From Agrostemma githago (taxonomy: Eukaryota > Streptophyta > Magnoliopsida > Caryophyllales > Caryophyllaceae), in the NCBI GenBank assembly GCA_958450325.1, contig OY288241.1, forward strand, positions 40,548,278 to 40,612,277: a stretch of 64,000 nt of DNA. Direction: 5' to 3'. The position numbers and the translations under genes were made by a program. Under the pieces are notes generated by a model. The model saw only the letters and a list, made by a program, of their open reading frames with translations. It was not told where the DNA came from and ran no database searches. Below, piece by piece: positions 41,826 through 52,849 of this stretch (positions within the stretch are counted from its first letter, which is position 1; each line of letters opens with the position of its first letter).

Positions 41826-44456
41826 ACCACATCGACAAATTATAATATGATGATGAAATTCTATATTATAAATAAAGAATAATAATTCGTTCTTCGATAT
41901 ATACCAAAAGTCTTTTGAATCTCAAAAAGTGTTCCTAAGACTATAAATCTTAAATAATTATCCTATATCGAAAAATTATGATGAGGTGGTGAAATTTTTT
42001 ATTATAAAGAAGAGTAATTATTCGGTTTCAAATAAATATCGACCAAGAAAAACATTTAAATAATCCCACATCGAAAAATTATGATAGGGTGATGTAATTC
42101 TATATTATAAATAATAGTAATCATTCAATTTTAAATATCGACAAAAAACTATTAATATATAAGACTACAAACTTAAAATCATTTCACATTGAAAAATTAT
42201 GATGGAGTGGTGAAATTCTATATTATAATCGAAAGTAAGAACGTACTTTTTTTAGTTTTAAAAAGAGTTTTTAAGACTATAATCTTAAGTAAATTATCTC
42301 ACATCGAAAAATTATGATGAGCTGATGGAAGACTATAAACTTAAATAAATTATCCCACATCGAAAAATTATGATAAGTTGATGCTATATTATTAATAAGA
42401 CTAACTAATCATTCATTCTTAAATATCAATCAAAAAAAACTTTTAAGTCTTTAAAAGTATTTTAATAAGACTACAAATTAAGTAAAAATAATCTTACATC
42501 GAAAAATTATAATAAGGTGATGAAAATTTATATTATAAATAAGAGTAATTATGTGCTCTTAGATATTAATCAAAAATCTTTTGAGTCTTAAAAATATATA
42601 AAGACTATAAACTTATAAAACTATCCCACATTCGAAAAATTATAAAGTTTCATCAAACAAAAATCTTTTAAGTCTTAAAAACATTGTTAAGACTATACAC
42701 TTAAGTAAAAAAATTATAATAAGAAAAAGAAATTATATATTATAAATAAGACATAATAATTCTTCCTTAAACATCAACCAACTTAAATAATTCGCTCACA
42801 TCGAAAAATTATGATGAGATTATGAATTTCTACTAAATAAGAGTAATCATTGTTTTTAAATATGAACCAATAATATTTTGAGTTTAAAAAAGGTCTTAAT
42901 AAGACTACAAACTTAAAATTATTCCGCATCGAAACAATTAAAATAAGGTACGCTTATGATTCTATATAATAAATAAGAAAACAAATTTTAGTTAAATTAT
43001 CCCACATCGACAAATTATAATAAAACGATGAATTTCTATATTATAAATAAGACATCGAAAAAACTTTGCAAAAAACTCCTTAAATGATGAATCTATTTTA
43101 GCTAATTATTTGTTCTTAGATATCAATCAAAATATTTTGAGTCTTAAAAAAACTCTTTAAGTTTATAAACTTAAAGTAAATTATCTCACATCGAAAAATT
43201 ATTATCCCTCTCTTTTAAGTTTGTAAAAAACCAACAATATTTTGAGTTTCAAAAAAGGTCTTAATAAGACTATGAACTTAAAATTATCTCATAAGGATAC
43301 ACATTTTAGTTAAATTATCCCACATCGACAAATTATAATAAGACGATAGATTTCTATATATAATGGACTATTCCGTAATAATCATGTGCTCTTAAATATT
43401 AATCAAAAATCTTTTGTGTCTTAAAATATATATTAAGACTATATAAACTTAATTAAAACTATCCACATTCAAAAAATTATAAAGTTTCATCAAACATAAA
43501 TCTTTTGAGTCTTAAAAATGTTGTTAAGACTATACACTTAAATAAAAAAATTATAATAAGATGATGAAATTCTATATTATAAATAAAACTAATAAAAAAA
43601 ATTCCTTAGACATCAACTAAAAGTAATCATTGTTTTTAAATATCAACCAACAAAAAAACTTTTGTTTTTTTTTGAAAAACTATGATGGAATTCTATATCA
43701 TTTTTTTTTAAATTATGATGAAGTCATGAATTTGTAGTCTTTTTTAAAAAACTTTTGATTTTAAAAAAGGTCTTAATAAGACTACAAACTTAAAATTATC
43801 CCACATCAAAACAATTAAAATAAGTTACGGTGATGATTCTATATTATAAATAAGACTACAAATTTTAGTTAAATTATCCCACATCGACAAATTATAATAA
43901 GGTGATGAAATTCTTTATTATATAAAGACTAATTATTTGTTCTTAGATATCAATCAAAATCTTTTGAGTCTTAAAAAATTCTTAAGAATATAAACTTAAG
44001 TAATTAACTCACATCGAAAAATTATACCTCTTCTCTTTTGAGTCTTAAAACAATCTTAAGACTATAAACTTTTATTTATATAATAGAATTTCATCGTATT
44101 ATCATATTCTCTTCGTTCACTATGAAATATCCCTCACCTTACTAAAAATAGTGACCGAAGAGAGTATGATAATACGATGGAATTCTATTATATAAATAAA
44201 AGTAATCGTTTCTCCAAATTATGATGAGGTGATATAAATCTATATTATAAATAAGACTAATCATTCATGCTTAGATATCAACGAAAAAATTTTAATTTTT
44301 TTTTAATAAGACTACAAACAGAGTTAAATTAGGTTATAACATGTCGAAAAATTATAATGAGGTGATAGAATTTTATGTAATCTTTCGTTCTTAGATATTA
44401 ACCAACGACCTTTTGAGACTAAAATGAAGTTCCTAAGACTAAGACTATATAGTTAA
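41826..44456 (+). repeat. Degenerate tandem array in H1, left part, with snRNA-type promoter motifs
   Basis: About 17 units of roughly 100-180 bp. Consensus order: ATCCCACATCG, about 32 bp, TATAAATA, about 40 bp, an inverted repeat AGTCTTAA/TTAAGACT, a short linker, next unit. Exact ATCCCACATCG at 42063, 42352 and 42999, with further exact copies near 43317 and 43877; exact 32-bp spacing to TATAAATA at 42106 and 43042. Good hairpins at 42671-42694 and near 43510 and 44040. Many units have decayed one or more parts. Confidence 0.75.
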
Positions 44457-44461
44457 AGTAT

Positions 44462-47076
44462 TGTAGACACCCGCATTTTGCCTGCTAGTGTCTATAGCAG
44501 TTCCCGACAAACACCCGATGATGATCGGACGCAAACGTGACTTAGTATACTCGGATTTGGACCCGAAATCAATAATATCTGACATGGACTTTTAGCGGAG
44601 TAATAATCTCACAAAACAGACCTCAAATTCAGGCCCAGTGGGTCGTTCCGAGCAAAATAAGACTAATTTGGGCCAAAACCGACACCAAAAATAAATCTCG
44701 TCTTTTGGCGACCGGGTCAAAACCCGGTCAAAGACGAACCCGTCACATAAATCAGCCTAAGGGGGACCTTCTAGAAGCTGGCGCCCAAATCCATTTCAAA
44801 AAAGATATCAAAGCAACAATATCAATTCCTTCCTATTTTAGCTCGGATTACCTGATTCACTCGATCGAGTGGATTGACCCACTCGGTCGAGTGGAGCGTC
44901 AAAAACCGGATCAGGCCCATTTTCTAGGGCACTCGACCGAGTGCACTAGGGCCACTCGATCGAGTGACCCTAGGTCGTGGGGTAAACTCTATAAATACCC
45001 CCTCCAACCCTTTTGCATTTCAGTTTTTACCCAATGCAAAATTACACTAAGCTATTACCCTAATCCTCCTACACTCTACACGCTACAACCCTAAGCAAGC
45101 ACACATAAAAACCGAGTCCCTTGTCCCTCGAAAAACCGACATTTTCATCCACACACACACATACACCATAACTTACATACATCCTCAATACTCCATAGTC
45201 CCGTCACTATTCGCGAGTCCATTTCCGAGGTCCTTACTAAGCATGTATGTTGAGGGTGTCCTAAACCCCATTTCGATCTTTGTCCTCTTTGTTTTACGTT
45301 TTTTTTTGTATCGTTAATATTATATTTATACTAGTATTGTAACTCTAACACACTAACTCTAACATCCTAACCTTTACATTTTCGCATACTAACTTTTCTA
45401 TTTCGCGTTTCTAACATTACTATCATACCGCGTATATATATATATATATTAATACCGAAAATTCGGTTTCGGATGCGTTTGACTATAATTGTCGCCTAAA
45501 GTCCGTCTAATCCCTTTACGAGCAACGACGGAGGTGGAGCCCTTTCGAGGAGCCCCGCCCCAATGTACTCAAGGGCATGACGCGATCGCGACTAATCGTA
45601 GTTGAACGTATTCGATCCCATTTTAATTAGTGCGGAACCCGTTGACACGAAAACCGACATCACATAACCCGAAAGGGTTAGTTTCGATGTCGTGACGTAG
45701 AGGGAAGCATTCCGTTACTAATTCAAATTTTCTTCACGTAAACATTTTCATAAAGTCCCGACAACGGTATTATAATCGTACATATACACGATTAAAGTGC
45801 CGGAGGTCGAGTTAAATTCAAATCATGCGATATTTGTATTTAACTCGGCCGACCGTCGTTTTCAACCTCAAAAACGAGACGAGTTGACACTCGTCAGGGG
45901 CTACTCGACCGAGTGCATAGGCCGCTCGATCGAGTAGCGTCCATCAGACTGGACAGAACCCTTTTCGAGGGGCTACTCGACCGAGTGCATAGGCCACTCG
46001 ATCGAGTAGCGTCCATAACACTGGGCATAAACTTTTTTGAGGACGCACTCGACCGAGTCAGACCATGACTCGACCGAGTGGGTCCTGTAACCCAGAAAAC
46101 CGAGGGCCTTGACACACACTTTCAAGCATCGTCCTTTTATCGACATTAGTCATCACGTATAAAGACTATCACGTGACTCTCCTATTTTCAAAAACCACGC
46201 ACATCACGACACCTTAACGACTTTGATCGATTCTTCGACGTGATAAGTCGGGACAAGGCATCGAGGCATAGGATCGGGCTAGCATCACGCTTAGGCCCTA
46301 TGTCTCCGTCCTTCGTTTGATGTACAACATAATGTATATTTAAGCGAGGTTAGTCCACTTACACATTTCGCAGTCAAGCTTACATACGGGTCCGTCCCTA
46401 ACTTTTATTTACTTATTATACCATTTCCATATCATTTATGTAATTTTCGTATTGGCCGGGTTGTATTTCCGCCCGTGTAACTTGTACGTTATTTACGTTT
46501 GAGTTTCATTTATTTACTTGCTTATCGCTTTATAAATGAACCCCGCATGCTAAATTATTTCGACTATAACCAAGATGCATTAAATGACGTAGTTAACCAA
46601 TAATTCATATGCTTAGCCCGAAAACGCTGTTTGCATATCATTTAATCGTTTTACTAGCGCGCGCACACGAACACGAACGATGTCTTAGTAGAGGCCGCCA
46701 TGTGCGGGCGGGGTTGGGTGTCCTTAGTGGGCTTCCCAACACGTACCCTCACCCCTTACTCAGAACCTTTGGTTTCCGGATGTCCAAAACCCTTGGCGCA
46801 CGAGAGTCATTCTATATACGAAAGCCGGTTTATACGGTATCGATATTGCAATGCAAAGGGACGAGCCCAATAAACTCTGAAATCGAAGTGGGCTTACTTT
46901 GTGTATAGCCCATGACGACATAGAGTGGGCTCGTATGGTTCCGAATAACCACAAAATTCGGTGGCGACTCCATTTTGACTTAAATTTCGAACCCGAGAAC
47001 AATCTCACCACGAGATTCATTCGCCTACCCAAACCCGCGCGTGGCCGCGTCGGGGTGGACCTACGTCATGTCCACA
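44462..47076 (+). repeat. E5 5' LTR
   Basis: tgtagacaccc...tccaca. Four palindromes CACTCGRYCGAGTG at 44858, 44880, 44930 and 44953, then TATAAATA at 44990-44997. Six more CTCGRYCGAG sites at 45904-46078. A TA microsatellite lies near 45434. Open frames inside it only reflect these repeats. Confidence 0.95.
44990..44997 (+). promoter_or_regulatory. E5 LTR TATA box
   Basis: TATAAATA 24 bp after the last of four palindromes; copy at 58150-58157 in the 3' LTR. Confidence 0.75.
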
Positions 47077-47079
47077 ATT

Positions 47080-47097
47080 TGGCGACTCCGCTGGGGA
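47080..47097 (+). promoter_or_regulatory. E5 primer binding site, tRNA-Arg
   Basis: TGGCGACTCCGCTGGGGA three bases after the LTR, identical to that of E3. Confidence 0.88.
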
Positions 47098-48271
47098 TAC
47101 CTGATGTACCACATGTCATCGGGGTTCCTAGGGTCAGACTCGAAGAGAAATCGTTCGAATATTAGTGTGCGCGCATTAGTTTAATGATTCATGCATAACC
47201 CAATTTTGCCCGGGCCGGTTACTTGTGACCGACGTCCCACTATACCACGGTGCATCCCTACATGGGTGCGCTAAAGACTTCGATGGCGGAACTCACCGGG
47301 GTTTTACGGCAGATCCTAGTTCCAATTCGGCTAGGAAGTCCGTCCCGTTTCGTGAGAATGCGATCGTCGTTGGTATAGACCCTATTCGACCGACCGAGAC
47401 TTAGTGTAAAGCATACATAAGCGTCGTTATAATGCTTACTTGACTATGTGCTGCTTGGTTTCCGTGTCATTTTTCAAAAACCGTCATTTCAAAAAATGCA
47501 TCCTTCCAAAAACACCCAAATTTTGAAAAAAAAAAAAAACCCGAAATGCTGTCCGTTTCGGGACCCGTCTTTTCAAAATATCCAATTTTAAAAACTCGAA
47601 ATGCCGCCGAAATTTAGGATCAAATGATTTGACTCAAAACGTCCTTTTTCTCTAGTTGGCATGCTGCCCGTTTTAATTCTTGAATTTCCAACACCATCTC
47701 GATTTTCTGAATTTTCAAAATTCTAATCTTGGTTTTCGAAATTCCGTCTTTTTTTTAATTTCCAAACTCTCGGAAATTCATCCACTCATTTTACATTCAA
47801 ATTTCAAACATCCAACTATCCTAGTAAACCTTCCTTATTATAGGACCTACCGTCTAGCCGTGTGTCGGGTCTTTGCATAGTATGTCGAAGGTCTATAACG
47901 TCGAAACTCCGCTGATCCTATATCACGAGTTTCCCCCCTTTCCCGAGTCCGCCTTATCTGTCAAGGCACGACCGACCCGCGTAGGGCATACCCCTACAAA
48001 GGAAAGTCTGTCCATACACTCGAGTCAAAAGTCTGGGGAAAAAGTCTCACATGGACCTTCCTTCGAACGGGACTAGGCCCACAAAGCCAAAATCCTAAGG
48101 AAGTTATACCACCCATCGAGTCATCCGTCTAGATGTCTTTCTCGAGTCTCTAGTCTTCTTTCCTAGTGTCGCTCGGGATATACTTTTCCTTTTTTACCAA
48201 GATCTGGGTTCAGTTTCTGATTACGCGGTGTTCTTACAGACAGGCCGCCGGCAACCAGACACGCTCGAAGG
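47098..48271 (+). other. E5 leader
   Basis: 1.17 kb between primer site and gag ATG. No conserved frame; presumably holds the packaging signal. Confidence 0.6.
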
Positions 48272-50962
48272 ATGGCTACTTTGAACAGCCTGCAAACCGC
48301 TTTGGACGCCATGGTCGCGAAGCAGACCGACATCGAAGCCCAACTGACCGAAATGAGGGCTGGCCAGGTGGCCATTGTTGCTCGCCTAGCTACGGTGGAG
48401 CAAAGGGCTCCTAATGTCGAGACTGCTGGGCCCATAGCTGAACTGGTTAGCGCAGTACGCCGACTAGAAGAACAAGTCCATTTGACTGGGAGTAACAATA
48501 TCCACCGGGAGAATAGCCGAGAGTACTCCACGGTGAGCGACAAGCTGCCCGCAAACCTGAATCTCACAGGTTTGCCCATGTTCGAGGGAACCGAAGACCC
48601 GTTACTACATGTGCGGGCCTTCAAGGAATTCATGGCCATCAAGGGAGTGGATTCGACCATGTTCAAGAATCTCTTCGCTGCATCCCTTGAGAAGCACCCA
48701 CGGGCCTGGTACTATAGGCTAGACCCGAAAAAATACCCTACATGGGATGATGTGGCTACCGAGTTCGCTCGGAACTATGCTGACAACACCGAGATCCAAA
48801 CCACAATGCGATCTCTGGAGGTCATGGCCCAAGAGCCAAAGGAAGGTTTCACTAAATACCTTCAACGCTGGAGGGCCGAGAGCGTGAAATTGGTCGATAA
48901 GCCCAATGAGAAGACCCTAGTGGAGGCTTTTGTCAAGAACCTCCTCCCCTCCTACCGGGTTCACCTCCGGTACGCTGTCATACCCAATTTCACCACCCTT
49001 ACTAAAATGGGTATGAGGATCGAAGACGACCTAAGACTAGAAGGCCTCACTAAGGCCACTAGCAAAGGGTACCAAGGGGCCTCTTCCTCCACCACTAAGC
49101 CCCAGGCTGCAACTCGCAGCATTTTTGACGCGGTTAATCTACTAGATGCCCCGTCCAAGAAGAACACCCCACCTCGGGTCTTCACTGATATAGGTACTAC
49201 CTATACCTATGCCTTACAAAGGCTATCCTCCAAAGGCCTAATCCAACCGATAGGCCCAACTCCTGAAGTTCCGGTCGAGCGACGCTCCAAGAACTACAAT
49301 GCTCAGGCCTATTGCCAATATCACCGGGGCAATGGGCATGACACCGAAAAATGTTGGAAGCTGAAGCACTTGATTCAGGACCTAATTGAAAGCGGTAAAA
49401 TCCCGCTACCCGGAGATAAGCCCAACAACAAGGAGAACCCTTTCAGCTCCCATGCCGTCTTTGCCGGGGAGGTGATTGACTGTTCTCACCTTATCTCTCC
49501 TTTTATCCCGCAAGTGAACGGGATCTGGTTTGACGACGAGGACGATATCTACCTCGCTAAAGGGGAAACCGTTCCCATCACCCCTGAACAGATCCGAGAG
49601 GCTAAAACTCGGGTCCTAGCTAGCAACAACCTTGGTCGTCCCTACTTAGCCACAAGCACTAGGGACACCCCTATCCCGACGACCGTCACCGATCCACTCG
49701 GGATGGAAATCGCTCCTGAAGAGCCGACCGCCGAAACGGCCATCGTGAAGCAACTGAAGAGAACCCGAGTTGACCTCACTATATGGCAACTCCTTGTTAG
49801 CTCTCAAGAACATCGAGAAGCACTTACAAAGGCTCTCGATCAGGTCAAGATCGACTCTTTGGCTACCCCCGCTGAAATGGTAGCCACAGTCCTACCCCAC
49901 CTAAAGGGTAAGGCCAAAGAAGGAGGCCCAATGATCACCTTTTCTGAAGCCGATCTGCCGCCATTTGGGACCTCCCACAACCTGGCCCTTTACATCACGG
50001 TGATTTGTCGAGGGAAGTATCTTCCTATGACCTTGGTTGATGACGGGTCCGCTGTGAATGTCCTTCCTCTAAGGACCGCCAAAGCCCTCGGCATTACCGA
50101 GGCTGACTATATCCCGACTGCTCAAACCATCCAAGCCTTTGATGGGAGTCCAAAGTCGGTAGCTGGGGCCATAAAACTGACCATCATCACGGGCCCGATA
50201 GAAAAGGAGCTTGAATTTCAAGTGATTGATGTCACCTCATCATTCAACTTGTTCCTAGGAAGGCCGTGGATCCACGCGGTCAAAGCTGTGTCCTCCACCC
50301 TCCACCGTAAGATCAAGATGCCTCTACTCGACAGTGTTGTTACTTTAGAGGCAACCCCAATGACCGTGGCTAGCTGTAACGCCACGGGCCGCACGGAGCT
50401 TTGGGGGTTCGACTTTGTGGGGATGATCGAGGAAGAGTACCTTTTCCGACCTTACTTCACCACGAGCATTGACACAATGCTCCAAAACCTAGGGTACCTT
50501 CCGGGGGCTACCTCTCGACCCGACCTACCCGCTGGGAAGATCATCGAGGTTCTCAAGGACGAAGACTCTCACTTCGGCCTTGGCTATGCCCTCACTCCGG
50601 ACAACGTTGTCCGAGCAGGAATCGAAAAGGCCTGCAACATCATGAAGGATATCTACTTGAGCCCTTATAGCCCACGGTTGTCTGACTACTTTGTCACACC
50701 TGTATTCGGGGCTGTCCAGGTTGGACTATACCAACCCAATGCTACGCACCTCGGGACCCACTTGGCCCGGGATTGCAACTACATCCCGGATGAGGTGTTC
50801 GCCCTCATCCAGTCCGATGGAGCGGACAATGCTGAGCCCGCGCTGGGGCTGCTCTTCGGGGAAGACACCATAGCCCCGACTCCAAAAGAAGACCTGGTCA
50901 ACCTGATCCTCCGCAGCAACAAGTTTGACCCGACCAAGCTGATCTCGGATGTTGATTCCTAG
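48272..50962 (+). CDS. E5 Gag-protease
   Basis: 896 residues. N-terminal helical region, Gag capsid domain (about 105-225), Cys/His/His/Cys motif YCQYHRGNGHDTEKCWKLK (about 345-365), an acidic DDEDD stretch, then retropepsin LVDDGSAVNVLPLRTA (about 588-603) and FNLFLGRPWIH. It ends at a TAG, but the same frame continues into pol. In E3 this stop is absent and another stop occurs 9 codons later, so the two stops are independent losses and the ancestral frame was open. Confidence 0.93.
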   Translation: MATLNSLQTALDAMVAKQTDIEAQLTEMRAGQVAIVARLATVEQRAPNVETAGPIAELVSAVRRLEEQVHLTGSNNIHRENSREYSTVSDKLPANLNLTGLPMFEGTEDPLLHVRAFKEFMAIKGVDSTMFKNLFAASLEKHPRAWYYRLDPKKYPTWDDVATEFARNYADNTEIQTTMRSLEVMAQEPKEGFTKYLQRWRAESVKLVDKPNEKTLVEAFVKNLLPSYRVHLRYAVIPNFTTLTKMGMRIEDDLRLEGLTKATSKGYQGASSSTTKPQAATRSIFDAVNLLDAPSKKNTPPRVFTDIGTTYTYALQRLSSKGLIQPIGPTPEVPVERRSKNYNAQAYCQYHRGNGHDTEKCWKLKHLIQDLIESGKIPLPGDKPNNKENPFSSHAVFAGEVIDCSHLISPFIPQVNGIWFDDEDDIYLAKGETVPITPEQIREAKTRVLASNNLGRPYLATSTRDTPIPTTVTDPLGMEIAPEEPTAETAIVKQLKRTRVDLTIWQLLVSSQEHREALTKALDQVKIDSLATPAEMVATVLPHLKGKAKEGGPMITFSEADLPPFGTSHNLALYITVICRGKYLPMTLVDDGSAVNVLPLRTAKALGITEADYIPTAQTIQAFDGSPKSVAGAIKLTIITGPIEKELEFQVIDVTSSFNLFLGRPWIHAVKAVSSTLHRKIKMPLLDSVVTLEATPMTVASCNATGRTELWGFDFVGMIEEEYLFRPYFTTSIDTMLQNLGYLPGATSRPDLPAGKIIEVLKDEDSHFGLGYALTPDNVVRAGIEKACNIMKDIYLSPYSPRLSDYFVTPVFGAVQVGLYQPNATHLGTHLARDCNYIPDEVFALIQSDGADNAEPALGLLFGEDTIAPTPKEDLVNLILRSNKFDPTKLISDVDS

Positions 50963-51736
50963 ACGGGAAAAAGGGCCTGGAGGAAGACTGTCAAGTGGAC
51001 TGACAGTCAAGGAAGGATCTACAAGCTGGTCACCGGAGAGGGAGACATGCCTGAGTCTGAGTCCGAGTCTGAGTCGGAGTCTGAGTCAGAGTCTGAGGTC
51101 GAGTCTAGAGAAGTCGGTGCTAGAGTCACTCCTGTAACCCCCCTCCCTTCTATCATTTCTGCTGCTGGCACTTCGGGGTCTGTCCCGAGTGCTTTACCAA
51201 TTCCGCCACTGACCAACGATCAGATGGCTGCTCTCTTTGAGCTGTTTTCCAAATTTTCAATCAATAATAACAACCGTTCTGCTTACGACTTTTCTCTTTT
51301 AAATCTTGCTTTCAAAAACATTTTATGCTATGACATTGAGAAATCCGACGAACAGGCACCCTTACCTCCACATCTGATCGAGCAACTAGAGCAAAGGGAA
51401 TCCCGAAATCCGGTAATTGAGGAGACCGAGTCCATAAACGTGGGAACAACCTTAGAGCCCCAGATACTTAAGATAGGGTTATCCTTAGATCCCGAGGAGA
51501 AACAACAGTTTATAAACCTTCTCCAAGAGTTCAAAGACGTCTTCGCGTGGTCCTACAAGGACATGCCGGGGATAGACCGGGAAATAGCCGAGCACCGCAT
51601 ACCTATCAAAGACGGGTGCAAACCGGTCAAACAGAAGCTTCGTCGAATGAGGCCCGAGTGGTCTCTCAAAGTAAAGGAAGAAGTCGACAAACAGTTCAAA
51701 GCCGGCTTCATACAAGTGTCCGAATATCCGGACTAG
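50963..51736 (+). CDS. E5 pol N-terminal linker
   Basis: Same frame as Gag-protease. KTVKWTDSQGR block, Ser-Glu repeats, the PLTNDQMAALFELFSKF motif, then the start of RT (FAWSYKDMPG, EHRIP, QKLRRMRPE). Ends at TAG 51734-51736, where relatives have Trp in the motif YPDW. The frame continues at 51737. Confidence 0.85.
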   Translation, partial: TGKRAWRKTVKWTDSQGRIYKLVTGEGDMPESESESESESESESEVESREVGARVTPVTPLPSIISAAGTSGSVPSALPIPPLTNDQMAALFELFSKFSINNNNRSAYDFSLLNLAFKNILCYDIEKSDEQAPLPPHLIEQLEQRESRNPVIEETESINVGTTLEPQILKIGLSLDPEEKQQFINLLQEFKDVFAWSYKDMPGIDREIAEHRIPIKDGCKPVKQKLRRMRPEWSLKVKEEVDKQFKAGFIQVSEYPD

Positions 51737-52849
51737 GTCGCAAACATCGTGCCGGTTCCTAAAAAGGACGGTAAGGTGCGGGTATGCGTAGATTTTCGAG
51801 ATCTTAACAAAGCAAGCCCGAAGGATGATTTTCCGTTACCACACATCGATATACTGGTGGATAACACGGCCGATCATGCCCTTCTGTCATTCATGGACGG
51901 GTATGCCGGATATAATCAAATCAAGATGGCGGAAGAAGACATGAGTAAGACTACCTTCACTACACCTTGGGGTACTTACTGCTACACCGTCATGCCATTT
52001 GGTCTCATTAATGCCGGGGCCACATACCAAAGGACCGCTACCACCTTACTACACTACATGATGCATAAAGAGGTAGAAGTCTATGTAGACGACATGATCG
52101 TCAAATCCAAAGAACGGGACGGTCACATCACCGCCCTAAGGAAATTTTTCACCCGATTGCGCAAATACAACATGAGGCTAAACCCTCAAAAGTGCAGTTT
52201 TGGGGTAACGTCAGGTAAATTACTGGGTCATATCGTTAGCCAACGAGGTATCGAGGTCGACCCAGCTAAAATCAAAGCCATTACCGAGATGCAAGCTCCT
52301 AAAACCGAAAAAGAAATAAGGGGATTTCTCGGGAAAGTCCAGTATATTAGTCGATTCATTTCCAAGTTAACCATGGTGTGTGAACCAATTTTCAAGAAGC
52401 TGAAAATAGGGGAACGGATACTGTGGGATGATAAATGTCAGGCTGCTTTCGACAAAATCAAAGAAATTCTGTCTGCTCCGCCAGTTTTGATGCCACCTCA
52501 ACCCGGTTTGCCTTTGTCGTTATACCTAACAACGACCGAGACAGCCATGGGGGCTATGCTGGCTCAGACAGTTGACTCTGAAGAACGAGCCATTTATTAC
52601 ATCAGCAAGAAGTTTTTAGAGTATGAGTGCAAATATACCATGCTCGAAAAGACGTGCTTGGCTCTAGTCTGGGCCACTAAGAAGCTTCGACACTATATGC
52701 TCAGCTATGAGGTCCATGTCCTATCCAAGATGGACCCGATCAAGTACCTCTTCGAAAAGCCCATCCTTAACGGCCGAATTTCAAGATGGACTCTAATGCT
52801 GGCAGAGTTCGACCTGAAATTTGTACCGCTAAAAGCTATTAAGGGGTGA
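51737..52849 (+). CDS. E5 reverse transcriptase and RT-linked RNase H
   Basis: VPVPKKDGKVRVCVDFRDLN, MPFGLINAGATYQR and the active site YVDDMIV (52082-52102), RGFLGKVQYISRFI, then RNase H (TAMGAMLAQ, YTMLEKTCLALVWATKKLRHY). Ends at TGA 52847-52849, where E3 has Arg (CGA); the frame continues. Copies the element RNA in cytoplasmic particles. Confidence 0.93.
   Translation, partial: VANIVPVPKKDGKVRVCVDFRDLNKASPKDDFPLPHIDILVDNTADHALLSFMDGYAGYNQIKMAEEDMSKTTFTTPWGTYCYTVMPFGLINAGATYQRTATTLLHYMMHKEVEVYVDDMIVKSKERDGHITALRKFFTRLRKYNMRLNPQKCSFGVTSGKLLGHIVSQRGIEVDPAKIKAITEMQAPKTEKEIRGFLGKVQYISRFISKLTMVCEPIFKKLKIGERILWDDKCQAAFDKIKEILSAPPVLMPPQPGLPLSLYLTTTETAMGAMLAQTVDSEERAIYYISKKFLEYECKYTMLEKTCLALVWATKKLRHYMLSYEVHVLSKMDPIKYLFEKPILNGRISRWTLMLAEFDLKFVPLKAIKG

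Noticed and set aside
41826..44456. Array considered as a CRISPR or as a centromeric satellite
   Set aside because: Units are degenerate, have no unique spacers, and end with the Helitron. Plant nuclear context excludes CRISPR.
41826..44456. Pol III (U6-like) reading of the array promoters
   Set aside because: The 31-32 bp gap between upstream element and TATA is too long for the plant Pol III type, and no T-run terminator follows at a fixed distance.
44705..45094. 129-codon frame in both E5 LTRs
   Set aside because: It begins at a TTG, runs across the promoter and TATA box, and is not open in the E2 or E3 LTRs. Its presence in both copies only reflects LTR identity.
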